Origin: Streptomyces sp. NBC_01255
GTDB taxonomy: Bacteria; Actinomycetota; Actinomycetes; Streptomycetales; Streptomycetaceae
Direction of reading: 5' to 3'
Length of the DNA: 64,000 nucleotides
Assembly: GCF_036226445.1 (NCBI RefSeq)
Contig: NZ_CP108474.1
Coordinates: 7,812,001-7,876,000, forward strand
In this document: piece after piece, positions 51,794 through 59,480 of the stretch
How positions within the stretch are numbered: position 1 is the first letter of the stretch
Layout: every line of letters starts with the position of its first letter
Notes under the pieces: generated by a model
Databases searched by the model: none
The model's input: the letters and a program-made list of their open reading frames with translations, nothing else
What the model was told of the DNA's origin: nothing
Program-made: the position numbers and the translations under genes

Positions 51794-52630
51794 TCAGGCG
51801 CGACGGATCACGATGTCGCCGACTCCGGTGCGGGCGTGGATCTCGACGGTCTCCTCGGACGTTTCGGGACCCTGGGCGGCGCCGAGCGCGTTGCGCACGG
51901 TCCCGACCCGGGTGTTGACGTCCAGCCACGCCGCGGTGGACTCCCGTACGCCGATCTCCACGTCGTGCGCGGCGGCCTGGAGGCGGATCACGCCCCGGAC
52001 CACCTCGTCGATGCGGATGGCGCCGTTGGCGGACCTGGCGTCCACGGAGTCGTGGGCGAGGCCGACCGAGATGCGGCCGTTGGAGGAGTTGGCCTTGAGG
52101 TCGCCGGTGATCTCGCCGACCGTGATCTCGCCGTTGCCGTTCTTGATGACGGCCGTGCCGGTGACCTCGCCGAGCTCGATCCGGCCCTGCCCGTGGATCT
52201 CGGCGTTGCCGGTCGCGCGGTGGACGCGGATGTCGCCGTGGCCGGTCCGCAGGTGGGTGACGCCCGCCTCGTCGAGCCGGATGTCGCCGAGCGAGACCTT
52301 CACCCGGCACTCGCCGAGCGTCCCCTCGCTGGTGAAGTCGCCCATGGCGGTGGTGCCGTTGAGGCGCGAGCCCGCCGGGAGTCCGACGGTGATGTCGATC
52401 GACCCGTGCTTGCCGAACGGCGAGCGCTTTCGCGGCCCCTTCACGGTCAGGGTGCCGTTGGCGTACGTGACCTTGGTCTGCTGGGCGACGCGTACGTCGA
52501 CGTCCTCGGCTCCGTTGCTCGGCAGCACCTCGACGACCGTGTCCGTACGCTCGCTCGCCGTGAGGCGCACGTTGCCGACCTCGAAGTCCAGGATCGCGGT
52601 GATGGGCTCGGGCGTTTCGAAAGAAGGCAT
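51794..52630 (-). CDS. DUF4097-type beta-strand-repeat protein
   Basis: 278 residues of regularly repeating beta strands: GNVRLTASERTDTVVEV, GSIDITVGLPAGSRL, GDIRLDEAGVTHLRTGHGDIRV, GNGEITVGEITGDLKANSSNGRISVG and TRTGVGDIV-like endings, matching the DUF4097 putative adhesin/beta-helix family. No signal peptide or membrane helix, so it is cytoplasmic here. Function is unknown. It lies between the ribbon-helix-helix gene and the exporter on the same strand; the three genes may form one unit. Confidence 0.88.
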   Translation of the reverse strand: MPSFETPEPITAILDFEVGNVRLTASERTDTVVEVLPSNGAEDVDVRVAQQTKVTYANGTLTVKGPRKRSPFGKHGSIDITVGLPAGSRLNGTTAMGDFTSEGTLGECRVKVSLGDIRLDEAGVTHLRTGHGDIRVHRATGNAEIHGQGRIELGEVTGTAVIKNGNGEITVGEITGDLKANSSNGRISVGLAHDSVDARSANGAIRIDEVVRGVIRLQAAAHDVEIGVRESTAAWLDVNTRVGTVRNALGAAQGPETSEETVEIHARTGVGDIVIRRA

Positions 52631-52699
52631 GGCTGTCCCGTCCTCTTGGCTCTCGTGTGTGTTTGCGCAGGTGGTGCGGGTGATGAGGGGGTGGATCGG

Positions 52700-53236
52700 T
52701 TAGCGGACCCAGCCCCGGTAGCTCTGGCCCACCGGGCTCGGCGGCGGGGCGGGCTGGGCCGAGCCGCCCGGTTCCAGGGCGATGGCGACCGCCCGTACGA
52801 GCCAGGCGTTGACCGACAGGCTCTCCTGGCCGGCGGCGTCCTCCACGCGGGACTTGAGGTGGGCCGGGAGCCGGAAGTTGATGCGCGCGGTGCCCCCTTC
52901 GTCGCCGTCCCCGACCGGTGGTGCCACCGGCGCTGTGCGTGGCGCCATCGGTGCCGCCATGGTGGCGGGGCCGTCGTTCGGCGCCTCGGTGGAGAGCGGT
53001 GACGTCACCACGAACTCGGGGTCCGTCCCCCGCAGTCGCACGTCCACCGAGCCCGGTGCCAGCTCGCGGGTGATCTCCTCGGAGGCGGCGGACAGGGCGT
53101 TGAGGAGGGTCAGGCGAGCGGCCGATTCCAGGGGGGCGGTCAGCCGCTCGGCCAGGGCCCGTGCTTCGTCACCGCCGGCGTTGGCGGCGACCGCGAGCTC
53201 GCTGCGGAGGTGGTCGACGTAGGGGGTCAGGTCCAT
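52700..53236 (-). CDS. Ribbon-helix-helix (HicB/Arc-like) DNA-binding protein
   Basis: 178 residues. The C-terminal domain (116-156) has a classic RHH: strand TARINFRLPAHLKSRVEDAA, turn ESLSVNAWLVRAVAIAL. The N-terminal 110 residues contain a helical region and a Pro/Ala-rich linker. NCBI-type names for such proteins are often HicB-family antitoxin, but no toxin gene is adjacent, so it is better viewed as a repressor. Immediately upstream lies an array of nine TGGCGCCA-like boxes with 10-11-bp spacing, a strong candidate binding region for RHH dimers and autoregulation. It is 69 nt upstream of the DUF4097 gene. Confidence 0.85.
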   Translation of the reverse strand: MDLTPYVDHLRSELAVAANAGGDEARALAERLTAPLESAARLTLLNALSAASEEITRELAPGSVDVRLRGTDPEFVVTSPLSTEAPNDGPATMAAPMAPRTAPVAPPVGDGDEGGTARINFRLPAHLKSRVEDAAGQESLSVNAWLVRAVAIALEPGGSAQPAPPPSPVGQSYRGWVR

Positions 53237-53246
53237 GAGGAGATAG

Positions 53247-53347
53247 TGGCACCACTTTGGCGCCATTGCAAGTCTCTGTGGCGCCAAGTGGCACCGCCGG
53301 GCGCCATACGGTGCCATGCAGCGCCATGAGGCGCCTCTGTGGCGCCA
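53247..53347. promoter_or_regulatory. Nine-copy phased operator array (TGGCGCCA-like)
   Basis: Boxes start at 53247, 53258, 53279, 53289, 53299, 53309, 53319, 53329 and 53340: TGGCACCA, TGGCGCCA, TGGCGCCA, TGGCACCG, GGGCGCCA, CGGTGCCA, CAGCGCCA, AGGCGCCT, TGGCGCCA. Spacing is 10-11 bp, with one double step of 21, so all lie on one face of the helix. It fills the gap upstream of the RHH gene. Confidence 0.88.
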
Positions 53348-53356
53348 TGCCACGTG

Positions 53357-54058
53357 CTACTCGGCGTCCTGCCGCCGCACCATCTCCGTGATCCAGGCCG
53401 GTGCGAACGGCGACGTGCAGCCCGGGGGAGTCGGGTAGTCCTTCAGTACCTGCAACCGCTCGCCGATGCCGATCGCGCGGGTGCGGAGCTCGGGGTGCTC
53501 GATCCCGATCTGGGCCAGGCAGTGGTTCATCGCCCACTGCAGCCGGTCCGGGGCGTCCTTCATCTCCGCCTCGATGACGTCGAGCAGGCCCGCGAGGTCG
53601 AGACCCTCGGGCCTCTTCGCCACGCGTTCGGTGGTCAGCGCCCAGCCGGCGCTCGCGACCACGGGATCCGGATCGGCGGTCCAGGCCAGGCGCAGCTCTT
53701 CTGCGTGCGGGTTCTTCTTCACGGCATAGTTCACGAGCCAGTCGTGCACCTTGGGCGTGCGCGCCCCGCGCAGCATGGCGTCCAGCTCGTCCCGCCGGAA
53801 CGCCTTCGGGCGGCAGATCAGGAGCGCGAGCAGTTTCGCCGCCGTGTCGTCCGTCTCCCACAGCCGGTACGCGAGGTCCTGCTGGGTCTTCAGCCGCTTC
53901 GCGACCGCGCGCAGCTTGCCGAGGTTCACACCGTGATCGTCACCGTGCCTCTCGTTCACCGCGCGTGCCTTCGGGTCCTCGAGTCCGGCCAGCTCGGCCA
54001 TCACCTCGGCCACCGTCTGCTCGGTCACCGCCGCCTGGGCCGCCTTCGTCTCGCTCAC
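53357..54058 (-). CDS. AlkD-like DNA alkylation repair protein
   Basis: 233 residues, all-helical HEAT-like fold: NERHGDDHGVNLGKLRAVAKRLKTQQDLAYRLWETD, KLLALLICRPKAFRRDELDAML, VHDWLVNYAVKKN and WAMNHCLAQIGIEHPELR. The pattern is that of DNA alkylation repair enzymes (alkylpurine glycosylase superfamily); catalytic residues were not verified. GTG start with GGGAGG 6 nt upstream. The stop is 10 nt from the end of the operator array. Confidence 0.82.
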   Translation of the reverse strand: MSETKAAQAAVTEQTVAEVMAELAGLEDPKARAVNERHGDDHGVNLGKLRAVAKRLKTQQDLAYRLWETDDTAAKLLALLICRPKAFRRDELDAMLRGARTPKVHDWLVNYAVKKNPHAEELRLAWTADPDPVVASAGWALTTERVAKRPEGLDLAGLLDVIEAEMKDAPDRLQWAMNHCLAQIGIEHPELRTRAIGIGERLQVLKDYPTPPGCTSPFAPAWITEMVRRQDAE

Positions 54059-54121
54059 CTCGGACCTCCCGTCCCGCTCGACCGGATGCCGGCCTATGGC
54101 GCGGACCGGCCTCCTCGTCCG

Positions 54122-54781
54122 TCACGACGTCTGCTTGGCGCGGGCGTAGTGGCGGCGGGCGCGGTCGCGGTTGCCGCAGTCGCCCGAGCTGCACCACCGT
54201 CGGGTGCCGCTGCGGCTGCGGTCGAGGAAGAACCATCCGCAGCCGGGCCCTCCGCAGCGCCGGATCCGGTCGAGGCCGGGGCCGGCAAGGAGTGCTTCGG
54301 CGTGCAGCGCGAGGGTGTGGCCCAGATCGGCGAGCCGGTCCGTGCCGGGCTGCCAGCGCAGCGGGAAAGCCGGCGGCAGCTCCGCGCTCTCGTGGGCCAG
54401 CAGGATCGCCCGCCGGAGCCCGTTCCACTGGTCCGGCGGCGGGGGATCGCCGTCCGTGAGCGCGTCCAGGACGGGCCAGAGCAGGGCGCGGAGGTGGTGC
54501 AGCGCGGCCAGCTGGCGCTGTGTCTCCTCGGCCTCGGCCGCAGCCAGGGTCTCCTGGAGATCGGCGGACTGCCGTGACGTGAGCAGTCCGGCGGTGACCG
54601 CCCACCTCGCCCACGCCGTGGCGCCCTTGACCCGCTCGGCGCGGCGCGCGGGGTCCGTCCGCCAGGCGACGGTGTTGACGAAGTCGAGCACCGGGTGTCC
54701 GCCCACGAGCGACACACCCGTGGACGCGCCCGTGGCCATGCCTGCCGCCGGGACGTCGGATCCGTTCTTTTCCACTACCAC
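54122..54781 (-). CDS. CGNR zinc-finger/ABATE-domain regulator
   Basis: 219 residues. N-terminal ABATE domain (GGHPVLDFVNTVAWR, ATAWARWAVTAGLLT) and C-terminal CGNR zinc finger (RRCGGPGCGWFFLDRSRSGTRRWCSSGDCGNR) with four cysteines. The family comprises predicted stress or metabolite-responsive transcription factors. It diverges from azlCD across 56 bp that contain a 30-bp dyad, so it most likely controls the exporter and itself. GTG start; alternatives at 54775 and an ATG at 54739. Confidence 0.88.
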   Translation of the reverse strand: MVVEKNGSDVPAAGMATGASTGVSLVGGHPVLDFVNTVAWRTDPARRAERVKGATAWARWAVTAGLLTSRQSADLQETLAAAEAEETQRQLAALHHLRALLWPVLDALTDGDPPPPDQWNGLRRAILLAHESAELPPAFPLRWQPGTDRLADLGHTLALHAEALLAGPGLDRIRRCGGPGCGWFFLDRSRSGTRRWCSSGDCGNRDRARRHYARAKQTS

Positions 54782-54798
54782 CCCGCCAGTCTATCCAT

Positions 54799-54828
54799 CT
54801 AACAGGCATAAGGCATTAAGCCTGTTAG
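54799..54828. promoter_or_regulatory. Inverted repeat CTAACAGGC-N12-GCCTGTTAG between CGNR and azlC
   Basis: Perfect 9-bp arms with AT-rich 12-bp centre (ATAAGGCATTAA), ending 9 nt before the azlC ATG. Its position over both promoters fits an operator for the CGNR protein. Confidence 0.75.
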
Positions 54829-54837
54829 GTTGTGGCC

Positions 54838-55602
54838 ATGGAAAGTTCCCTGCCGGCGACGCGAGGCGTCGCCACACCCCGTGAGCGCTTCCGCTCCGGT
54901 CTCCACGTCGGATCAGGACTGGCAGCGGCCTCGTTCCTGCTCGCCACCAGCTTCGGCGCGCTGACACAGGCGCAGGGCTGGGGCACCCTCGCGCCGATCC
55001 TGTGCTCCGTGGTCGTCTTCTCCGGCTCGGCCCAGTTCGCCCTGGCGGCTGCCCTGGGCTCTGGTGGTGGCATAGCCTCCGCCGTCACCGCCGCGGCGCT
55101 GATCAACAGCCGGTTCCTTCCGATGGGCATGGCCGTCGCGGGTGACCTGCGCGGCGGCAGACTGCGCCGCGCCCTGGAAGGCCAGGCGGTGGTCGACGGC
55201 TCGTGGGCGGCGGCCCACCTCGGCGGCGGACGGTTCGACCGGTACGTGCTCTTCGGAGCGACCGTGGTCCAGTGGCCGGCCTGGGTCGCCGGAACCGCGC
55301 TGGGCGTCGTCATCGCCCCCGACCCGCGACTCCTGCACACGCTCGGGCTCGACGTCCTCACCCCCGCCCTGTTCGTGACGTTCCTCATCGACGAGCTCCG
55401 CAAAGAGCGGGCCAACCGGCTGCCCGCCCTGCTCGGCGCGGCCATCGCGGCGGGACTGGTCCTCTTCCTCCCCACCGGACCGGCCCTGGTCGGTGCGGCA
55501 GCCGCCGCCCTGATCGCCCTCGTCAGACCTGTCGCGCAGCCGGTCACCCGACCCGCTCCCGCCGGTACGCCCGCCAACTCCGCGACCGAGGTGGCCGGAT
55601 GA
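54838..55602 (+). CDS. azlC: AzlC-family branched-chain amino acid exporter subunit
   Basis: 254 residues, about seven predicted membrane helices. AzlC features: FRSGLHVGSGLAAASFLLATSFGALTQAQG, VVVFSGSAQFALAAALGSGGG and AALINSRFLPMGMAVAGDLRGG. With AzlD it exports branched-chain amino acids or analogues. The stop overlaps azlD by 4 nt. A GTG 6 nt upstream is an alternative start. Confidence 0.92.
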   Translation: MESSLPATRGVATPRERFRSGLHVGSGLAAASFLLATSFGALTQAQGWGTLAPILCSVVVFSGSAQFALAAALGSGGGIASAVTAAALINSRFLPMGMAVAGDLRGGRLRRALEGQAVVDGSWAAAHLGGGRFDRYVLFGATVVQWPAWVAGTALGVVIAPDPRLLHTLGLDVLTPALFVTFLIDELRKERANRLPALLGAAIAAGLVLFLPTGPALVGAAAAALIALVRPVAQPVTRPAPAGTPANSATEVAG

Positions 55603-55910
55603 CTCTCTGGATCGCCATCGGTGCCGTCGCCCTGGTCAGCTTCGCCTTCAAAGCCATCGGGCCGGCCGTCCTGGGCGGCGGCCGTGAACTGCCCGTACGC
55701 GCACGGTCCGTGATCGCCCTCGTGGCCCCGGCGCTGCTCGCCGGCTTCATCGTGACGGCCGTCGCCGGCCCGGCCTGGAGCGGCCTCGACCCCACCCTGC
55801 TCGCCGGCCTCGCGACCGTGGTCGTCCTGCGCCACTACCGGGCGCCGATGCCGGTGGCGCTCCTGGGCGCGGTGGCCGTCACCGCACTCCTCCGGCTCTG
55901 GACCGCGTGA
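55599..55910 (+). CDS. azlD: AzlD-family branched-chain amino acid exporter subunit
   Basis: 103 residues, three to four predicted membrane helices (WIAIGAVALVSFAFKAIGPAVLG, IALVAPALLAGFIVTAVAG, LLAGLATVVVLRHYRAPMPVALLGAVAVTALLR). Small partner of AzlC, translationally coupled to it by ATGA. Ends before a long hairpin. Confidence 0.92.
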   Translation: MTLWIAIGAVALVSFAFKAIGPAVLGGGRELPVRARSVIALVAPALLAGFIVTAVAGPAWSGLDPTLLAGLATVVVLRHYRAPMPVALLGAVAVTALLRLWTA

Positions 55911-55936
55911 CACGGCCGCGCACCGGCCGTACGCGG

Positions 55937-55975
55937 GACGCCGGCCCGGCGGGGATGTCCCGTCGGGCCGGCGTC
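55937..55975. terminator. Long hairpin between azlD and the I36-like gene
   Basis: GACGCCGGCCCG-G-CGGG, loop GATGT, CCCG-T-CGGGCCGGCGTC: a 17-step stem with one G-T pair, between convergent genes. Confidence 0.88.
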
Positions 55976-55988
55976 GAGCGGGGTGACG

Positions 55989-56471
55989 TCAGCAGGCGTC
56001 GACCCAGTCGTGCGACGAGACGTTGTCGTTGACGAGCTGGCCCTGGCCCGCACCGGCACTGAAGAACCTCAGACCGGAGGCGCCGAGGTCGGGGAGGGAG
56101 TGGGACTGGTGGAGGCAGACCCAGGAGCCGGTCCAGTTCAGGCCGTAGAAGAGCCGCACGTCCTCGGCGCGTCCCGGGAATCCGTTGTTCCAGACGTCCG
56201 AGACCTTGTTGCGGCAACCGGCCCAGTTGGCGTTGTCCGCGTTCCACTTGCAGTGGGATCCGCCCGCGTGGGGGTGCTCCCAGGCGTAGAGGTAGTCGTC
56301 CGAGGCCGGAAGCGAGGCCGGAAGCCCTGCCGGGGCGACGGCCGCGGGGGCCGTCACGGACGGGGGTGCGGCGGCCTCGGGGACGGCGACCCCGGCGTCG
56401 GCCACCGGGGTGGTCAGCAGAGTGAGGGCTCCGACGGTGAGCGCGGTCGCGAGGGCACGCTTGATGCGCAT
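55989..56471 (-). CDS. Secreted peptidase-inhibitor-like (I36) small protein
   Basis: 160 residues. Signal peptide (RALATALTVGALTLLTTPVADA), Ala/Pro-rich pro-region, then a beta/gamma-crystallin-like domain: YLYAWEHPHAGGSHCKWNADNANW, CRNKVSDVWNNGFPGRAEDVRLFYG and GSWVCLHQSHSLPDLG with an even number of cysteines. It resembles Streptomyces SMPI-type metalloprotease inhibitor proteins (family I36). ATG start. Confidence 0.78.
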   Translation of the reverse strand: MRIKRALATALTVGALTLLTTPVADAGVAVPEAAAPPSVTAPAAVAPAGLPASLPASDDYLYAWEHPHAGGSHCKWNADNANWAGCRNKVSDVWNNGFPGRAEDVRLFYGLNWTGSWVCLHQSHSLPDLGASGLRFFSAGAGQGQLVNDNVSSHDWVDAC

Positions 56472-56577
56472 GGTGTGTCTCCTTCTGAGGGGTGGTGGCC
56501 GTACCGCCGTTCGCGGCGCGGCCGTCGGGGCCGCCGTGCGCCAGGTGGCACGCGGCGGAGTCATGGGGGTGGGGTGG

Positions 56578-57513
56578 TCAGTCCCGGGGGCCGTCGCCGA
56601 GGATCCGTCGGGCCCGGGGCAGCGCGGCCGACCTGAGCCGCTCCCGCGCCTCGACGTCCGCGCGGTACTCGCGGTCCAGGACCCGGCCGTGGTGCGCGTC
56701 GAGGTCCCGGGCCGTGCGGGCAAGCCCCGATTCCCCGGCGCACCGGACCTCCGCCAGGGCCAGCGCCACCTCGGGGTCCTTGCCCAGGGGCTGTACGGGG
56801 GAGAGGGCGGCGGCCCGGGCGTCGGCCGGCGTCGCGAACGCGTGCCCGGCGCGCCGCATGCAGTCCCGCCACACGGCGAGCCGCTCCCGGTAGCCCGTGT
56901 CGGCCGTGACACGGCTCCGGCGGATCCGGACCAGCGCGTCGACGCGGGTCGAGGCACGGAACCAGGCGCCGAGGTCTCCGAACAGCCCGCGCTGGGCCTC
57001 CGCGACGCAGCCGTGATCGCTGCGCTGTACGGTTCCGCCGCCGGGGAGGGCGACGGTCAGCCCGTCGGGCGAGGTGCCGTTGGCCGCGGCCAGCGCCTCG
57101 GCCTTCCGATCCGCCGGGAGTGCGGCGAAGTAGGCGCGGTTCGGGTCGCTCGCGGTGCGGGCCGTCCGCTGCCGGCGCAGCTCGGAGCCGTAGCCGTGCC
57201 GCCGGGCCCGGTCCGCGTCGTCGAGGACGTACACGAAGGCAGTGGCCTCGGTGTCCTCGTCGAGCGGGAAGACGCGGTACGTGAATCCGTGCCGGCCCAT
57301 GCAGTCGCGCAGCAGCCGTTGCTCGGCGTCGTGGAGGAGCCGGTCGTCCTCGGTGACGGCCCCCGGGGAGCCGGCTCGCACGGGAGGTGGCCGTTCGCCG
57401 GAGGCCGGTTCACCGAGGCCGGCGAGCAGGGTCGAGGCGAGGGCGATCGTGACGCCCGTGACCGCCGCGGTCATGGCGAGGGGGGAGTGGTGGGCATGGC
57501 TGCGCCGGGGCAT
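56578..57513 (-). CDS. Secreted or membrane-anchored hypothetical protein with repeated RDCM motif
   Basis: 311 residues, no family recognised. N-terminal hydrophobic segment MTAAVTGVTIALASTLLAGLG after a short basic stretch acts as a signal or anchor. The mature part contains two similar elements, LLRDCMGRHGFTYRVFP (near residue 70) and VWRDCMRRAGHAFATP (near residue 220), plus DHGCVAEAQRG and EVRCAGESGLA, hinting at an internal duplication with paired cysteines. Divergent from the GH43 gene. Confidence 0.72.
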   Translation of the reverse strand: MPRRSHAHHSPLAMTAAVTGVTIALASTLLAGLGEPASGERPPPVRAGSPGAVTEDDRLLHDAEQRLLRDCMGRHGFTYRVFPLDEDTEATAFVYVLDDADRARRHGYGSELRRQRTARTASDPNRAYFAALPADRKAEALAAANGTSPDGLTVALPGGGTVQRSDHGCVAEAQRGLFGDLGAWFRASTRVDALVRIRRSRVTADTGYRERLAVWRDCMRRAGHAFATPADARAAALSPVQPLGKDPEVALALAEVRCAGESGLARTARDLDAHHGRVLDREYRADVEARERLRSAALPRARRILGDGPRD

Positions 57514-57956
57514 GGGGGATCTCCTGCGGTGGTCGTGGACGAGCGGGGCGACGAGACCTGGGACCTGGGACCGACCCGGGGAGGTCTCCGGTGAGGGCCA
57601 GGAGGTGGCGTCGGAAGGCGTCGGTGTGGGTGCGGCCGAGTGAGGCGGCCACGGGGCTCCGCCGCACGGCGCGGGGTGCGCACCGGAGCGGGCCGTCCGG
57701 TCGGGGCGCCGCCGGTGAGCGGCGCCGCGGTCGGACAACCGAAGTCTGCGCCGGGCGGGAAGCGGCCCGCAAGCGTGTCCCGCCCGGTTCGGCGAAGTCG
57801 GGATCCCCACCCCGCTGACCTGCGGGGACTCTTCTGTCCCGGGACAGGGAGGACCCCGGGACACGGGTCGGGACCGGCGCAACGCGACGGCGGCAGTGTC
57901 GTTCTCGTGGTGTGCCCCGCGCACCGAGGCGCGGGAGGAACCGAGGGAGCGGATCA
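57514..57956. other. 443-bp intergenic stretch between divergent genes
   Basis: No ORF here has both a ribosome site and a plausible product; frames such as 57591-57818 (plus) are Arg-rich shadows. It holds a perfect palindrome at 57834-57847 and three GGGACA elements between 57841 and 57873, which probably mark the GH43 promoter region. Confidence 0.65.
57834..57847. promoter_or_regulatory. Palindrome CTGTCCCGGGACAG
   Basis: Perfect 14-bp palindrome about 110 bp before the GH43 start, with two further GGGACA copies just downstream. Possible operator. Confidence 0.45.
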
Positions 57957-59456
57957 GTGGACCACCCGAACGATCGAAGGGGCGGACCTCCCCGCCACGC
58001 GGACGCGAGACGCCACCAGGCGCACGGGCAGACCGGCCGGGCACGGGGCCTGACCCACCGGACACGGGCCGCGTTCCGCCGGGGGTTCGTCGCGGCCATG
58101 GTGCTGGGCGCGGCCGCCTGGCTCGCCGCGCCGGCTCCCGCCCCCGGAGCCGCACCCTTCGCACTCGCCCCGGCCGTGGTCCAGGCCCCCGCGCCGGTGG
58201 CGCCCGTCCTCGACCAGGACTTCGCCGACCCGGACGTCGTGCGGGTGGGCCGGGTCTTCCACGCCTACGCCACCAACGCCCACGGCAGGAACATCCAGCA
58301 CGCCACCTCCACCGACCTGGTCCACTGGACGGTCGACGGGACGGACGTGCTGCCCGAGGTCGGCGCGTGGGTCACGCTCGATCCCCCGGGCCATGTCTGG
58401 GCGCCGGAGGTCTTCGACAACGGCGACGGATTCACGCTCCACTACACGGCCCGCGACCGGGCCGGCGGCCGTCAGTGCATCGGCGTCGCGCTCGCGTCCT
58501 CGCCCGACGGCCCGTTCCGGCCGGTCGGCGACCGCCCGCTGGTCTGCCCGACCGAGCAGGGCGGGGCGATCGACGCGTCGAGCTACACCGAGAACGGCAC
58601 CCGCCACCTCCTCTGGAAGAGCGACGGGAACTGCTGCCAGTTGGACACCTGGCTCCATCTCCAGCCCGTCTCGTGGGACGGCACCCGCGTCACCGGGGAC
58701 CCGGTCCGGCTCATCAAGCAGGACGATCCCCACAGCTGGGAACAGGGCCTCGTCGAAGCGCCGACCCTGGTGAAGCGGGACGGCCGCTACGTCCTCCTGT
58801 ACTCGGCCGGCGACTACCGCACCAACGCGTACGCGGCGGGCTGGGCGACGGCCGACACCCTCACCGGGCCGTACGTGAAGGGGAGCGGGCCGTTCATGAC
58901 CACGGGGACCTTCGCGGGCGCGATCGGCGGACCGGGCGGTCAGGACGTCGTGACCGGCCCCGGCGGCCAGGACCGCATCCTCTTCCACGGCCGTGGCGCC
59001 GACGGCGTACGACGGGTGCTGTACGCCGCCGACCTCGGCTTCGCCGACGGCCGTCCGGTCGTACGCGGCAGCACGACGGGGTACGAGGCGGAGCTAGCCC
59101 GGGTGCACAAGGCGGCCGTCCGTGACGCGCGGAAGGCCTGGGGTGACCGGGCCGTCGGGCACATCGACGAACCCGACAGCTTCGTGGAGTTCCGGGTCTT
59201 CGCCGCCTCCCCGGGCCGCCACACCCTGGCCGTGCGCTACGGCAACGGCTCACTGGACGCCTCGGGCGCCCCGGCCGCCGCGTCGCACACCCTGACGGTC
59301 AACGGCACGGCCGCGGGCGACGTCGTCTACCCGTACACCCTGTGGGACGAGTGGGCGTCGACAGAGGTCCCGGTGGACCTGCGCGAGGGGTGGAACACCC
59401 TCCGCCTCACGAAGGGGGACCGCTACACCGAGCTGGACGCCGTGGAAGTGGCGTAG
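57957..59456 (+). CDS. Secreted GH43-like glycosidase with C-terminal carbohydrate-binding module
   Basis: 499 residues. Long N-terminus, then membrane-spanning signal (FVAAMVLGAAAWLAAPAPAPG). GH43 five-bladed propeller features: FADPDVVRVGRVFHAYATNA with the general-base Asp, HVWAPEVFDNGDGFTLHYTA, and LVEAPTLVKRDGRYVLLYSAGDY with the candidate acid Glu. The last 120 residues look like a CBM6/35-type module (FVEFRVFAASPGRHTLAVRYGN, WNTLRLTKGDRYTELDAVEV). Likely arabinan/xylan-type substrate. The GTG start has GAGGGAG 8 nt upstream; a frame start at 57912 is unsupported. Confidence 0.88.
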   Translation: MDHPNDRRGGPPRHADARRHQAHGQTGRARGLTHRTRAAFRRGFVAAMVLGAAAWLAAPAPAPGAAPFALAPAVVQAPAPVAPVLDQDFADPDVVRVGRVFHAYATNAHGRNIQHATSTDLVHWTVDGTDVLPEVGAWVTLDPPGHVWAPEVFDNGDGFTLHYTARDRAGGRQCIGVALASSPDGPFRPVGDRPLVCPTEQGGAIDASSYTENGTRHLLWKSDGNCCQLDTWLHLQPVSWDGTRVTGDPVRLIKQDDPHSWEQGLVEAPTLVKRDGRYVLLYSAGDYRTNAYAAGWATADTLTGPYVKGSGPFMTTGTFAGAIGGPGGQDVVTGPGGQDRILFHGRGADGVRRVLYAADLGFADGRPVVRGSTTGYEAELARVHKAAVRDARKAWGDRAVGHIDEPDSFVEFRVFAASPGRHTLAVRYGNGSLDASGAPAAASHTLTVNGTAAGDVVYPYTLWDEWASTEVPVDLREGWNTLRLTKGDRYTELDAVEVA

Positions 59457-59480
59457 CCGCCGGTTTCCCGACTCGCCGCG

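Noticed and set aside
52700..53236. HicAB toxin-antitoxin module
   Set aside because: The RHH protein resembles HicB-type antitoxins, but no toxin-sized partner gene lies next to it.
53247..53347. CRISPR array
   Set aside because: Units are 8 bp with 2-3-bp gaps and helical phasing, not 28-37-bp repeats with unique spacers.
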